Shown here in pieces: positions 54,358 to 63,619 of a stretch of 64,000 nt of DNA. A program made the position numbers and the translations under genes. Position 1 is the first letter of the stretch. Every line of letters starts with the position of its first letter. This stretch comes from Yeosuana sp043876835 (GTDB lineage Bacteria > Bacteroidota > Bacteroidia > Flavobacteriales > Flavobacteriaceae): NCBI RefSeq assembly GCF_043876835.1, contig NZ_JBAWJZ010000004.1, positions 1 to 64,000 on the forward strand, written 5' to 3'. The notes under the pieces were generated by a model. It was not told the DNA's origin. It saw only the letters and a program-made list of their open reading frames with translations, and ran no database searches.

Positions 54358-56694
54358 ATGAACAAACTATTCAAAATTAAACAAGCTTTGTTTGTAATTA
54401 CAGTAACATTAATTGTATCATGTAATCAGAGTCAAAATAAAACTAATAGAAATTTAGTAGATAATCCATTTGAAAAAAAGGTAGATTCTATTTTAAATTT
54501 AATGACTGTTGAAGAAAAAATAGGCCAACTTAATCTTCCTGTTTCTGGAGATATTATAACGGGTCAAGCACAAAGCTCAGATATTGCTAAAGAAATTGAG
54601 GAAGGTAAAGTAGGAGGCCTTTTCAATATCAAATCTGTTGAAAAGATTAAAGAAGTGCAAAAAATAGCCGTTGAAAAAAGCCGATTGAAAATTCCTTTAA
54701 TTTTTGGAATGGATGTCATTCACGGTTATGAAACAACCTTTCCAATACCATTAGGTTTATCCTGTTCATGGGATATGGAACTTATCAAAAAAACAGCTAA
54801 AATGGCAGCCCAAGAGGCAACTGCCGATGGAATTAACTGGACATTTTCACCAATGGTTGATATTTCAAGAGATCCACGTTGGGGTCGTGTTTCAGAAGGT
54901 TCAGGTGAAGATACCTTTTTAGGAAGTGAGATTGCCAAAGCAATGGTAAAAGGATATCAAGGAGATGACTTGACAAAGAATAACACAATGATGGCTTGTG
55001 TAAAACATTTTGCATTGTATGGTGCGCCAGAAGGAGGTAGGGATTATAATACGGTAGATATGAGCAGAATGAGAATGTACAACGAATATTTGCCACCGTA
55101 TAAAGCAGCCGTTGACGCAGGTGTAGGCTCTGTCATGGCATCGTTTAACGAGATTGATGGTATTCCGGCAACAGGTAATAAATGGTTGCTTACAGATTTG
55201 TTGAGGAATGATTGGAGCTTTAATGGATTTGTAGTGACAGATTATACTGGAATTTATGAAATGATTCATCATGGCATGGGAGATAAATATGACGTTGCTG
55301 CACTAGCACTAAACGCAGGAGTTGATATGGATATGGCAGGAGATTCGCCAGTAATTCCAGCAGCATTTATTAAAACATTAAAACAATCTGTTGAGAATGG
55401 GAAAGTATCTATGCAAAATGTTGATGCTGCTGTAAAAAGGATGTTAACTGCAAAATACCAATTAGGATTATTTGATAATCCTTATAAATATTGTGATGAA
55501 AATAGAGCAAAAACAGAAGTATTTACAAAAGAAAATAGAGCATTTGCCAGACAAGTTGCTTCGCAATCCATGGTATTACTAAAAAATGACAATGATATAT
55601 TACCATTAAAAAAATCAGCTAAAATAGCTTTAGTAGGGCCATTAGCATACACTAAAGAAAATATGGCTGGTACTTGGAGTGTTGCAACAAAGCAAGATGA
55701 ATCCATTACATTGTTGGAAGGTATTAAGGATGTTGCAGGTAAAAATGCTACTGTTTTATACGCTAAAGGAAGTAACTTGTCTTATGATAAAGATTTCGAA
55801 AAAATTGCAACCATGTTTGGTAGAGAAATTCCAAGAGATGGTAGAACAGATGAACAGTTAAGACAAGAAGCAGTAAATATTGCAGCAAAATCTGATGTTA
55901 TTATAGCAGCTATTGGAGAATCATCAGAAATGAGTGGAGAAAGTAGCAGTCGTTCAGATATTTCAATTCCTCAGGCTCAAAAAGATTTATTGAAGGCTCT
56001 GGTAAAAACAGGAAAACCTATAGTTATTGTTCTTTTTAATGGTAGAGCATTAGTGCTTAACGAGGAATCTAAATCAGCTACCGCAATTTTAGATGTTTGG
56101 TTTAGTGGAAGCGAATCTGGACATGCCATAGCCGATGTGTTATTTGGCGATGTTAACCCTTCAGGAAAACTAACATCAACATTTCCAAGAAGCGTAGGAC
56201 AAATCCCGCTTTATTACAATCATAAAAACACAGGTCGACCTCTTGGTAATAAAGAAGGAAAGTTTGAAAAGTTTAAATCAAACTATATGGATGTTCCTAA
56301 CGAACCTTTATATCCGTTTGGTTTTGGGCTGAGTTATACCAAATTTGATTATAGTAATTTGAAGTTGAGTGCAAATCAATTAAATGCAGATAGTAATATT
56401 GAAATTTATGTAGATGTTACCAATTCTGGAGAATTTGATGGTAAAGAAATTGTTCAATTATATATCCGTGATTTAGTGGGTTCTGTGACTCGTCCGGTTA
56501 AAGAATTAAAAGGATTTCAAAAAGTAGAAATTAAAAAAGGTGAAACAAGGACTGTCTCTTTTAAATTAACTGTTGAAGATTTAAAATTCTATAATTACAA
56601 TTTGGATTTTGTTGCAGAGCCAGGGGATTTTGATGTGTTTGTAGGTGCCAATTCTGATGCTAGTTTAAAATCACAATTTGAATTGGTTGAATAA
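54358..56694 (+). CDS. GH3 beta-glucosidase lipoprotein
   Basis: 778 residues from ATG 54358; an in-frame Met ten codons earlier overlaps the esterase. Lipobox IVSC (Cys about 21). N-terminal barrel (GMDVIHGYETTFP, KHFALYGAPEGG), catalytic nucleophile D295 in VVTDYTGI, then the alpha/beta sandwich (IGESSEMSGESSSRSD, source of the acid/base Glu) and a fibronectin-III-like C-terminal domain (EIVQLYIRDLVGSVTRPVKE). Full-length GH3 layout. It would release glucose from beta-gluco-oligosaccharides. Its decayed twin is at 50901. Confidence 0.94.
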   Translation: MNKLFKIKQALFVITVTLIVSCNQSQNKTNRNLVDNPFEKKVDSILNLMTVEEKIGQLNLPVSGDIITGQAQSSDIAKEIEEGKVGGLFNIKSVEKIKEVQKIAVEKSRLKIPLIFGMDVIHGYETTFPIPLGLSCSWDMELIKKTAKMAAQEATADGINWTFSPMVDISRDPRWGRVSEGSGEDTFLGSEIAKAMVKGYQGDDLTKNNTMMACVKHFALYGAPEGGRDYNTVDMSRMRMYNEYLPPYKAAVDAGVGSVMASFNEIDGIPATGNKWLLTDLLRNDWSFNGFVVTDYTGIYEMIHHGMGDKYDVAALALNAGVDMDMAGDSPVIPAAFIKTLKQSVENGKVSMQNVDAAVKRMLTAKYQLGLFDNPYKYCDENRAKTEVFTKENRAFARQVASQSMVLLKNDNDILPLKKSAKIALVGPLAYTKENMAGTWSVATKQDESITLLEGIKDVAGKNATVLYAKGSNLSYDKDFEKIATMFGREIPRDGRTDEQLRQEAVNIAAKSDVIIAAIGESSEMSGESSSRSDISIPQAQKDLLKALVKTGKPIVIVLFNGRALVLNEESKSATAILDVWFSGSESGHAIADVLFGDVNPSGKLTSTFPRSVGQIPLYYNHKNTGRPLGNKEGKFEKFKSNYMDVPNEPLYPFGFGLSYTKFDYSNLKLSANQLNADSNIEIYVDVTNSGEFDGKEIVQLYIRDLVGSVTRPVKELKGFQKVEIKKGETRTVSFKLTVEDLKFYNYNLDFVAEPGDFDVFVGANSDASLKSQFELVE

Positions 56695-56719
56695 AAATTA
56701 GTTTATTTAAAATATTCAA

Positions 56720-58474
56720 ATGAAAAAAATAGCAATTCTTATTATATGGTGTTCGTTTCACTCATTGATTGCTCAGCAAAAAACCTATTGCAACCCTATC
56801 AATATTGATTACGGTTACACACCTTTTGATGTGTTTTCAAAACAAGGAAAACATCGTGCAACCGCCGATCCTGTAATAGTAAATTTTAGAAACAAATATT
56901 TTTTGTTTTCAACCAACCAAGAAGGCTATTGGTGGAGCGATGACATGCTTAACTGGAAGTTTGTGTATCACAAATTCTTAAGAGATAATAAATACATACA
57001 CGATCTTAATGCTCCAGCAGTTTGGGCAATGAAAGATACCCTTTATGTGTATGGTTCTACATGGCAATCAGACTTCCCAATATGGAAAAGTACCAATCCA
57101 ACAGTTGATGATTGGGAAATAGCTGTAGATACGCTAAAAGTTGGTGCTTGGGATCCCGCTTTTCATTATGATGAAGATAAAGATAAGTTGTATCTCTATT
57201 GGGGATCAAGCAATGTTTGGCCCATTTTAGGAACTGAAATCAACACAAAAACCATGCAATCTGAAGGATACACCGTGCCAATAGTAAGGTTGTTTCCAGA
57301 AGATCATGGTTGGGAGCGCTTCGGCGAATATAATGATAATGTGTTTTTGCAACCCTTTATAGAAGGGGCGTGGATGACTAAACATAATGGTAAATATTAT
57401 ATGCAATACGGTGCTCCGGCAACAGAATTTAGTGGGTATTCAGACGGTGTTTATGTAAGTAAAGATCCTTTGGATCGATTTGAATATCAAAGTCATAATC
57501 CGTTTTCCTATAAACCCGGCGGATTTGCAAGAGGTGCCGGACATGGTGCAACTTTTCAAGATAATTATGAAAATTATTGGCATGTTTCTACCATTTTTAT
57601 TTCAACAAAAAATAACTTTGAAAGGAGGATTGGTATCTGGCCTGCCGGTTTTGATAAAGATGATGTAATGTATTGTAATACAGCTTATGGCGATTATCCT
57701 ACACTATTGCCAGAGTTTGCAAAAGGAAAGGACTTTACAAAAGGATTGTTTGCAAATTGGATGTTACTTAATTATCAAAAGCCAGTACAAGTATCTTCCA
57801 CATTGGGAGGTTATCATGCCAATTATGCTGTAGATGAAGATATCAAAACATACTGGAGTGCTACTTCAGGTGATAAGGGAGAATGGTTTCAAACCGATTT
57901 AGGTGAAGTTTCTACTATCAATGCCATTCAAATTAATTATGCCGACCAGGATGTAGAGTTTAAAGGCAAGACCTTAGGCAAATTTCATCAGTATAAAATC
58001 TACGGCTCTAATGATGGCAAAAAATGGCATGTGATTATTGATAAAAGTAAAAATAGCACCGATGTACCACATGATTATGTAGAATTAAAAAATCCAGTAA
58101 AAGCACGATATGTAAAAATTGAGAATATCAAAATGCCTACTGGAAAATTTGCTTTAAGCGGATTTAGAATTTTTGGAAAAGGAGCTGGAAGCAAACCGGA
58201 AAGTGTTCAGAATTTTATAGCACTTCGTTCAAGTCCTGAAAAATATGGGGAAAGACGTAGTATTTGGTTTAAATGGCAACAAAATCAATTGGCAGATGGC
58301 TATGTTATTTATTGGGGAAAATCACCTCATAAGCTTTACGGAAGTATTATGGTGTACGGAAAAAATGAATATTTCTTTACTGGCGCCGATAGAACAGATG
58401 CTTATTATTTTCAAATAGAAGCATTTAATGCTAAAGGTATTAGCGAAAGAACCAGTGTTATTAAAGTGGATTAA
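56720..58474 (+). CDS. GH43-like glycoside hydrolase with discoidin-type C-terminal domain
   Basis: 584 residues, signal peptide ending SLIAQ. The five-bladed propeller carries the GH43 triad pattern: D50 in ATADPVIV (base), D145 in GAWDPAF (pKa modulator) and E215 in IEGAWM (acid). After the propeller a F5/8-type-C (discoidin) domain (about 350-490, YAVDEDIKTYWSATS) and a fibronectin-III-like end follow. GH43 enzymes cleave arabinosides, xylosides or galactosides, so its presence suggests a decorated glycan or oligosaccharide. Subfamily cannot be assigned by eye. Confidence 0.86.
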   Translation: MKKIAILIIWCSFHSLIAQQKTYCNPINIDYGYTPFDVFSKQGKHRATADPVIVNFRNKYFLFSTNQEGYWWSDDMLNWKFVYHKFLRDNKYIHDLNAPAVWAMKDTLYVYGSTWQSDFPIWKSTNPTVDDWEIAVDTLKVGAWDPAFHYDEDKDKLYLYWGSSNVWPILGTEINTKTMQSEGYTVPIVRLFPEDHGWERFGEYNDNVFLQPFIEGAWMTKHNGKYYMQYGAPATEFSGYSDGVYVSKDPLDRFEYQSHNPFSYKPGGFARGAGHGATFQDNYENYWHVSTIFISTKNNFERRIGIWPAGFDKDDVMYCNTAYGDYPTLLPEFAKGKDFTKGLFANWMLLNYQKPVQVSSTLGGYHANYAVDEDIKTYWSATSGDKGEWFQTDLGEVSTINAIQINYADQDVEFKGKTLGKFHQYKIYGSNDGKKWHVIIDKSKNSTDVPHDYVELKNPVKARYVKIENIKMPTGKFALSGFRIFGKGAGSKPESVQNFIALRSSPEKYGERRSIWFKWQQNQLADGYVIYWGKSPHKLYGSIMVYGKNEYFFTGADRTDAYYFQIEAFNAKGISERTSVIKVD

Positions 58475-58634
58475 GATATTATTTTTCATCAAAAGCTATA
58501 ACCTTAGAAATAATTTCATAATACTTTAGAAAACTTCAAATATTAGCTCATTTTGTTTTTTGTAACAATTTTTTAAAATTATGGTTTAAAATAGACAGTA
58601 TTATTAGTAAATTAATTGAAAAAATTAGAATAAA

Positions 58635-59522
58635 ATGAAATACTGTATTTACGCTTTGTTATTACTTTTTACTGTAACTATAAATGCTCAAAGTAAGGTT
58701 ATTTACACGTACGCAATAAAAGGTAAAGACACATTGAAACTAGATGTTTATAAACCAAATAATATAAAACCAACAGATAGTTTACCTGTTTTATTATGGA
58801 TACATGGTGGTGGTTTTGAAATTGGAAGCAGAGATAATGAACCCGATAGAAAGCTATGTGAATACATTGCAAACAAAGGGTATATAGGTGTTTCTATTTC
58901 ATACCGATTGTTGAGAAAAAATAGTGAAACTCATTTTGGATGTAATTGTGATAACGATTTAAAATTAAATGTTTTTAAAGAAGCTATAACAGATTATTTT
59001 GATGCTGCAAATTTCATAGTTCATAATTCTAAATCACTTCAAATAGATACAACAAAAATAATAGCTGGAGGAAGTAGTGCTGGTGCAGAAGTTGTTTTAA
59101 ATGCTGCTTACATGCGAGAATATTTCATTGACAACTTACAGAGCTATGAAGATGTTAAATTTGCTGGTGTTTTTTCATTAGCAGGTGCACTTGTAAATGT
59201 TAATTATTTAACCAAGCAAAATGCCTTGCCAACCGTTTTATTTCATGGGACAGATGATAATTTAGTTCCCTTTGCAACGGCACCACATCATTATTGTGAA
59301 ACATCAAAACCAGGTTACATTATCTTAGATGGTTCTTCAGTAATTGCAAAAAAACTATCTGATTTAGAAACCCCTTATTTGTTCTATATGGTCAAAGGTG
59401 CTAAGCATGAAATCTCCTCAGTTCCTTTTAAAGAATTGGAAAGTGTTTTAGATTTTTTTAAAAGAACTGTATTAGATGATGTAATTATTCAAACCAAAAT
59501 AATTAAGCAAAAACAACAATGA
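58635..59522 (+). CDS. Secreted alpha/beta hydrolase (carboxylesterase/BD-FAE-like)
   Basis: 295 residues with signal peptide ending INAQ. HGGG oxyanion motif (LLWIHGGGFEIG), nucleophile elbow GGSSAG (S148), Asp in HGTDDNLVP and His in KGAKHEIS. The HGGG type is that of hormone-sensitive-lipase and acetyl-xylan-esterase-like enzymes. Its stop overlaps the start of the decayed sulfatase reading frame (ATGA). The 160 bp upstream contain no feature I can name. Confidence 0.84.
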   Translation: MKYCIYALLLLFTVTINAQSKVIYTYAIKGKDTLKLDVYKPNNIKPTDSLPVLLWIHGGGFEIGSRDNEPDRKLCEYIANKGYIGVSISYRLLRKNSETHFGCNCDNDLKLNVFKEAITDYFDAANFIVHNSKSLQIDTTKIIAGGSSAGAEVVLNAAYMREYFIDNLQSYEDVKFAGVFSLAGALVNVNYLTKQNALPTVLFHGTDDNLVPFATAPHHYCETSKPGYIILDGSSVIAKKLSDLETPYLFYMVKGAKHEISSVPFKELESVLDFFKRTVLDDVIIQTKIIKQKQQ

Positions 59523-59791
59523 AAGCTATAATTTTATTGTTGATTTCGCATTGGTTTTTCATTCTAGTAATAAAAAAAGCAATGTTTGTGTTGAAAAACT
59601 AAGCAACCAAAATAATTTACATAATAGCTGATAATCATGCTTCACAAGCTATTAGCGCTTATGGCTAACCTATTAGTAAATTAGCTTCAACACCAAATAT
59701 TAATAGAATTGCAAACGAAGGTGTATTGTTTCAAAATAACTTTTGTACAAATTCTATATGTGGACCAAGTAGAGTTGTTGTTTTCATTTGA
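59519..59791 (+). pseudogene. Decayed N-terminal fragment of a sulfatase gene
   Basis: A single frame from ATG 59519 reads a hydrophobic signal-like start, then TAA, then TKIIYIIADNHASQAISAYG, then TAA, then PISKLASTPNINRIANEGVL and FQNNFCTNSICGPSRVVVF, then TGA. The CxPSR motif (CGPSR) is the site of the formylglycine of type I sulfatases, and IIYI-A-NHASQAISAYG is the typical N-terminal metal-binding segment (D replaced by N). Two in-frame stops and loss of everything after the active site show it is non-functional. It was coupled to the preceding esterase, so the intact locus probably acted on a sulfated glycan. The remaining gap up to 59893 is empty. Confidence 0.85.
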
Positions 59792-59893
59792 AGTTTATTC
59801 CATGTTGTTCTATTTTACTTCAAAATAAATAAAACCTTGGTAAGCATTAGACTGTGTTTTTTTTGTTTTCAATTAAATCTAGATGAATTTGAA

Positions 59894-62800
59894 TTAAAAC
59901 CCAAAGCCCATTTTAAAAGCTAAACGCAAACCATCATTGCCATGGAAAGCAGATAGATTAAGTGTCATCATATTTGCTGCATTGGCGAAAATTCCACCAC
60001 CTATAGAGGTGTTCCAACGTCTTGAATTATCATCATCCAACCAAACTCGTCCATAATCAAACCCGCCATAAACCCCAATATTAAGAGGTAATATACTGGT
60101 TTTAACTTTTCGTATATTGAAACGTAAATCGGTACTTTGAACAAAGGCATTTTTACCGGTAAAACGCTGATCTCTATAACCTCGCAAGCCATTTTCTGCT
60201 CCAATGCTAGCTGCTTGATAGAATTCAAAACCATTACCAAAATTAATATGCCCTAACAGGTTCGTAGCAAAAACAAGCTGTCCGTTTGGAACCAATTTAT
60301 AATCAATCCCAAATTGAGGAATGATATATGAAAACTCATTAGAATTATCAATATTTGATTTATAACCTACTTGTAAACTTGTTTTCATTCCTAAGGTTGG
60401 AAATGCCTTATTATCATAATTTTCATAACTGTATGTAGCATCTCCACCTATAAAATTATTACTGACATCTACATTATCTCCAATAAACTGATTTATAAAT
60501 CGCCCTTGTGTTTCTTCTATTTCATTAGTTTCATAGGACACTCCTAGTTTAAAACTTGCTCCCATTGGTCCTTTCCAAATTAATGAAGGTGCTATTTTAA
60601 ATACCCTTATTTTTACACGGTTATAATCCATATCAACATCTAGTCCATCGTTATCATCTGCTTCTGGATTTGGAGTTTCATTTCCATAACCAAAAAAGTT
60701 CATGGCGTAATTAGGACTTGTATATTTAACCTCAGTGGCTAAATTCATGTTGCCTAACACATTTGCAAACTCGCCTTTATAACCTAGCTCAAAACCATTA
60801 GTGGCAAAGTAATAGGATGCATTAAAAATATGCTGGGATGTAAAAGGATTTCTTTCAAAACCATAATTATTATAAGTATTTGCTATTCCTATTTTAAAAC
60901 CATCATCAGGATTGGCTCCTAAGGTTGGAATAAATTGGTTCGAATTATTTTTTAGCTTTTTGTAATCATAAACATTTGTTTCGTAATCGTCTGTTATTTT
61001 TAGGGCTCCTTTGTTGGTTATAAACTCATTCTTCTTTGATTTATAATCATATATTTTCACTCGTTTTCCGTTTACGATGTTATAAGAGTCTTTGTTTTGA
61101 CCTCCAATCAAACGTATTTTGATTGGTTTTTTTCCATCTCCGGATATTTTAAAAACATCGTCGTCGTCCAATCCATAAATCCAAATTTCTTTTGTGTCTT
61201 TTGAATTATAAATTCTTTCATGAAACACATCGGCCTTTTCTCCTTTTTTTATTCTATATGCCGTTACCTTGGTGTTTCCGTTTGGCAATCGTTCAATTTC
61301 AAACCAATCATCTTTATTTGTTCCTTTTATGATGGCGAATTTATTAATGTGATTGTAATAAGTATCTGAAATTTTTTGAAGATTAGCTCGTCTTGCGATT
61401 AATTTTTGCTTTATGGTTTTAAGCGTTTCATCAGTAACTTCAATCGGGAAATTTAAAAAGGCCTTGTCAATAACCTTATCGGTTAGATGGTTCACAATGT
61501 AATCGACCTGATTATTCCAAACAGTTCTGTCAGATTGATTTATTAAGGCAACGTCTAGCGGGTAAGGTTCCAGGTTAAACCATTTTACGCTTTTAATATC
61601 GTTATCATAGCTTTGCATTAATCGTAATGCAGGCACTGTTGTAGTGGCAAATTTTAATAATGCGCCATCGGCCATAATAGAAAATGCCTGATCTCTATCT
61701 CTAGGAACTGGACGGTATACCGTTTTTCCTTGCTCTTTAAATTCTGCCCACCGCCATTGGTCTTCGTGCCTGTCCCAATCGCCTATCAGCATATCAAATA
61801 ATCTGGCTCTTATATAGGCGGCTTCATCTAAAACAATACGTTCATCTTTATTGAGTTTTTTCAATAAATCATCGGTACTGATCAATGTATTAGAAAAACC
61901 AAAACTTGCTTTATCACCATGACCAGAATCTGCCCGTTCTTCAATCATATAAAGCTCATCACCAAACTCATCATTATACGATTCCAAGGCTTGTTGTTTT
62001 GGCACATAATACAATTTGGGGTTGGTATGATAAATTCCAACAGCATCAGACAACGTTCCAATTGTAAAAGGTGCATACGGATGGGCTCCTGTAAAAACAT
62101 CCAATAACAATCCTTCTGTATAGGTATCATTAAATTGCCCTTCAACGTATTCATCTTTAAAGGCAACAGCTTGCAGATATTGAACAGCACTTTTTCTAAG
62201 AGCACGCATCACATATTCCCTCCCTTGTTTATCTGCTAAACGCAATGATTTTGATTGATGCCCGCCACCTTTTCTAATGGGAATAACACCTCCAAATAGT
62301 GTATCAAGATTAACCGTTTTTGCAGTTACTTTTGTGCTGAAATATTTACGATAACGATCTCCCCAAAGCTTTTTGTACAACTTGCCTTTGGTTGTTTCTG
62401 CATCTGTATAAATTGAAGCTTTTTCTTCTTTAGGAAATGAAGCTGCATACTCCGTTTTAGTTTCTTTGTTTTGGTCTTCTGAAAGCACTTGGGTTTCAAA
62501 GACTACCTTTTGGTCATCAGCCGAATAAAACCTAACGAATGACGACCCGTCTTCAAAAACGTCGAGTCGAACAAATCCAGGCGTTGCATATGAAAACTTC
62601 CCTTTTCCAACATTTCTTGTTGCAGATAGTTTTGATCCTGAACCACTAATAATCTGTGGCAGGTTGTCCTCAACGATGTATTGTAAATTATGATCGTGTC
62701 CAGAAACAAAAATAGTTTTATCGTTCTGCTGGGATAAGGTTATTATGCGTTTTCTTAATTCGTTGTAACGCTTGTTTTGTATATCAACAGTTGTAAGTCC

Positions 62801-63577
62801 ACTGGTTTTTCTAATCACGTTTTTTAAGGTTCCTAAAACAGGCAAAGGAGACATGTGGCTTTTAAAAGAATATTGTCCGCCATGACTGCCGTTTGTGAAC
62901 ATGGGGTGATGAATAGCTATTAAGGTTGTTTTTTCACGTGCTTTTTTTATTTCACTCTCTAGTTCTTCAAAAAACTTGGCTCTGGTTTTTATTTCGCAAT
63001 CGTCATTAATGTTTGGGTTGTCATTCCAATTGGTTAAATACCATTCTGAGTCTACAACAATTAAAACAACATCATCCGAGATGTTTACTTTTTCAATTGG
63101 GCAACCATTTTCCGGTAAAAAAGTGTTTTTTCCTAAGGCATCTTCAATATACTTTTCTTGTCGTTTTAGTCCTTTTAATCCGTCAGAATACCAATCATGG
63201 TTTCCTGGAATAAAAATAGCTTTCCCCTTAAAATCTTTTACGGCTTCAATTTGAACATTCAGTTGATGTTCTGCAAAGTTTCTTCCTTGTTCATCTTTAG
63301 TTGGCAAGCCCTTTGGGTAAATATTATCTCCCAGAAAAAGGATCGTACTTTTTTTTGGCGCATTATCAAGTTCAGATTTTAAAAACTTCAAAGCACTGGT
63401 TTCGCTATCAACAGGAGAGTTTCCGGCATCTCCAATAAAATAAAATGTATGCGTAATTGTTTTATCGTTAGGAAAGTTTTCGGCATTATTTTCGTCTGAA
63501 TATTGCGGTTTAAAAGTAGCACATTCCGTAATACAAAAAACAGCACAAATTAAAATGAGATTAAGCCTGAAACTCAT
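59894..63577 (-). CDS. Lipoprotein fusion: metallophosphatase, kinase-like middle domain, Omp85-type barrel
   Basis: 1227 residues with lipobox ITEC (C19). Residues about 45-350 are a calcineurin-like metallophosphoesterase: D50 in FIGDAGNS, GDN at 83-85, NHD at 126-128, AIHHPM and GHDHN. Residues about 430-730 carry GGHQSKSLRLAD, YVMRALRK (454-462), GDWDRHEDQW (D602) and PRDRDQAF (D627, D629), an arrangement like the Lys, catalytic loop and metal Asp of atypical kinases (CotH/FAM20/HipA type). Residues about 870-1227 are beta-rich with LRGYRDQRFTG, the Omp85/BamA L6 motif, and end in GFGF, so an outer-membrane barrel. Phosphatase and barrel are well supported; the kinase reading is a motif-based inference. 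Confidence 0.85.
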   Translation of the reverse strand: MSFRLNLILICAVFCITECATFKPQYSDENNAENFPNDKTITHTFYFIGDAGNSPVDSETSALKFLKSELDNAPKKSTILFLGDNIYPKGLPTKDEQGRNFAEHQLNVQIEAVKDFKGKAIFIPGNHDWYSDGLKGLKRQEKYIEDALGKNTFLPENGCPIEKVNISDDVVLIVVDSEWYLTNWNDNPNINDDCEIKTRAKFFEELESEIKKAREKTTLIAIHHPMFTNGSHGGQYSFKSHMSPLPVLGTLKNVIRKTSGLTTVDIQNKRYNELRKRIITLSQQNDKTIFVSGHDHNLQYIVEDNLPQIISGSGSKLSATRNVGKGKFSYATPGFVRLDVFEDGSSFVRFYSADDQKVVFETQVLSEDQNKETKTEYAASFPKEEKASIYTDAETTKGKLYKKLWGDRYRKYFSTKVTAKTVNLDTLFGGVIPIRKGGGHQSKSLRLADKQGREYVMRALRKSAVQYLQAVAFKDEYVEGQFNDTYTEGLLLDVFTGAHPYAPFTIGTLSDAVGIYHTNPKLYYVPKQQALESYNDEFGDELYMIEERADSGHGDKASFGFSNTLISTDDLLKKLNKDERIVLDEAAYIRARLFDMLIGDWDRHEDQWRWAEFKEQGKTVYRPVPRDRDQAFSIMADGALLKFATTTVPALRLMQSYDNDIKSVKWFNLEPYPLDVALINQSDRTVWNNQVDYIVNHLTDKVIDKAFLNFPIEVTDETLKTIKQKLIARRANLQKISDTYYNHINKFAIIKGTNKDDWFEIERLPNGNTKVTAYRIKKGEKADVFHERIYNSKDTKEIWIYGLDDDDVFKISGDGKKPIKIRLIGGQNKDSYNIVNGKRVKIYDYKSKKNEFITNKGALKITDDYETNVYDYKKLKNNSNQFIPTLGANPDDGFKIGIANTYNNYGFERNPFTSQHIFNASYYFATNGFELGYKGEFANVLGNMNLATEVKYTSPNYAMNFFGYGNETPNPEADDNDGLDVDMDYNRVKIRVFKIAPSLIWKGPMGASFKLGVSYETNEIEETQGRFINQFIGDNVDVSNNFIGGDATYSYENYDNKAFPTLGMKTSLQVGYKSNIDNSNEFSYIIPQFGIDYKLVPNGQLVFATNLLGHINFGNGFEFYQAASIGAENGLRGYRDQRFTGKNAFVQSTDLRFNIRKVKTSILPLNIGVYGGFDYGRVWLDDDNSRRWNTSIGGGIFANAANMMTLNLSAFHGNDGLRLAFKMGFGF

Positions 63578-63619
63578 GGTAATGGATTAATTACTATTTT
63601 AGTAAAAATAATATTTTAA

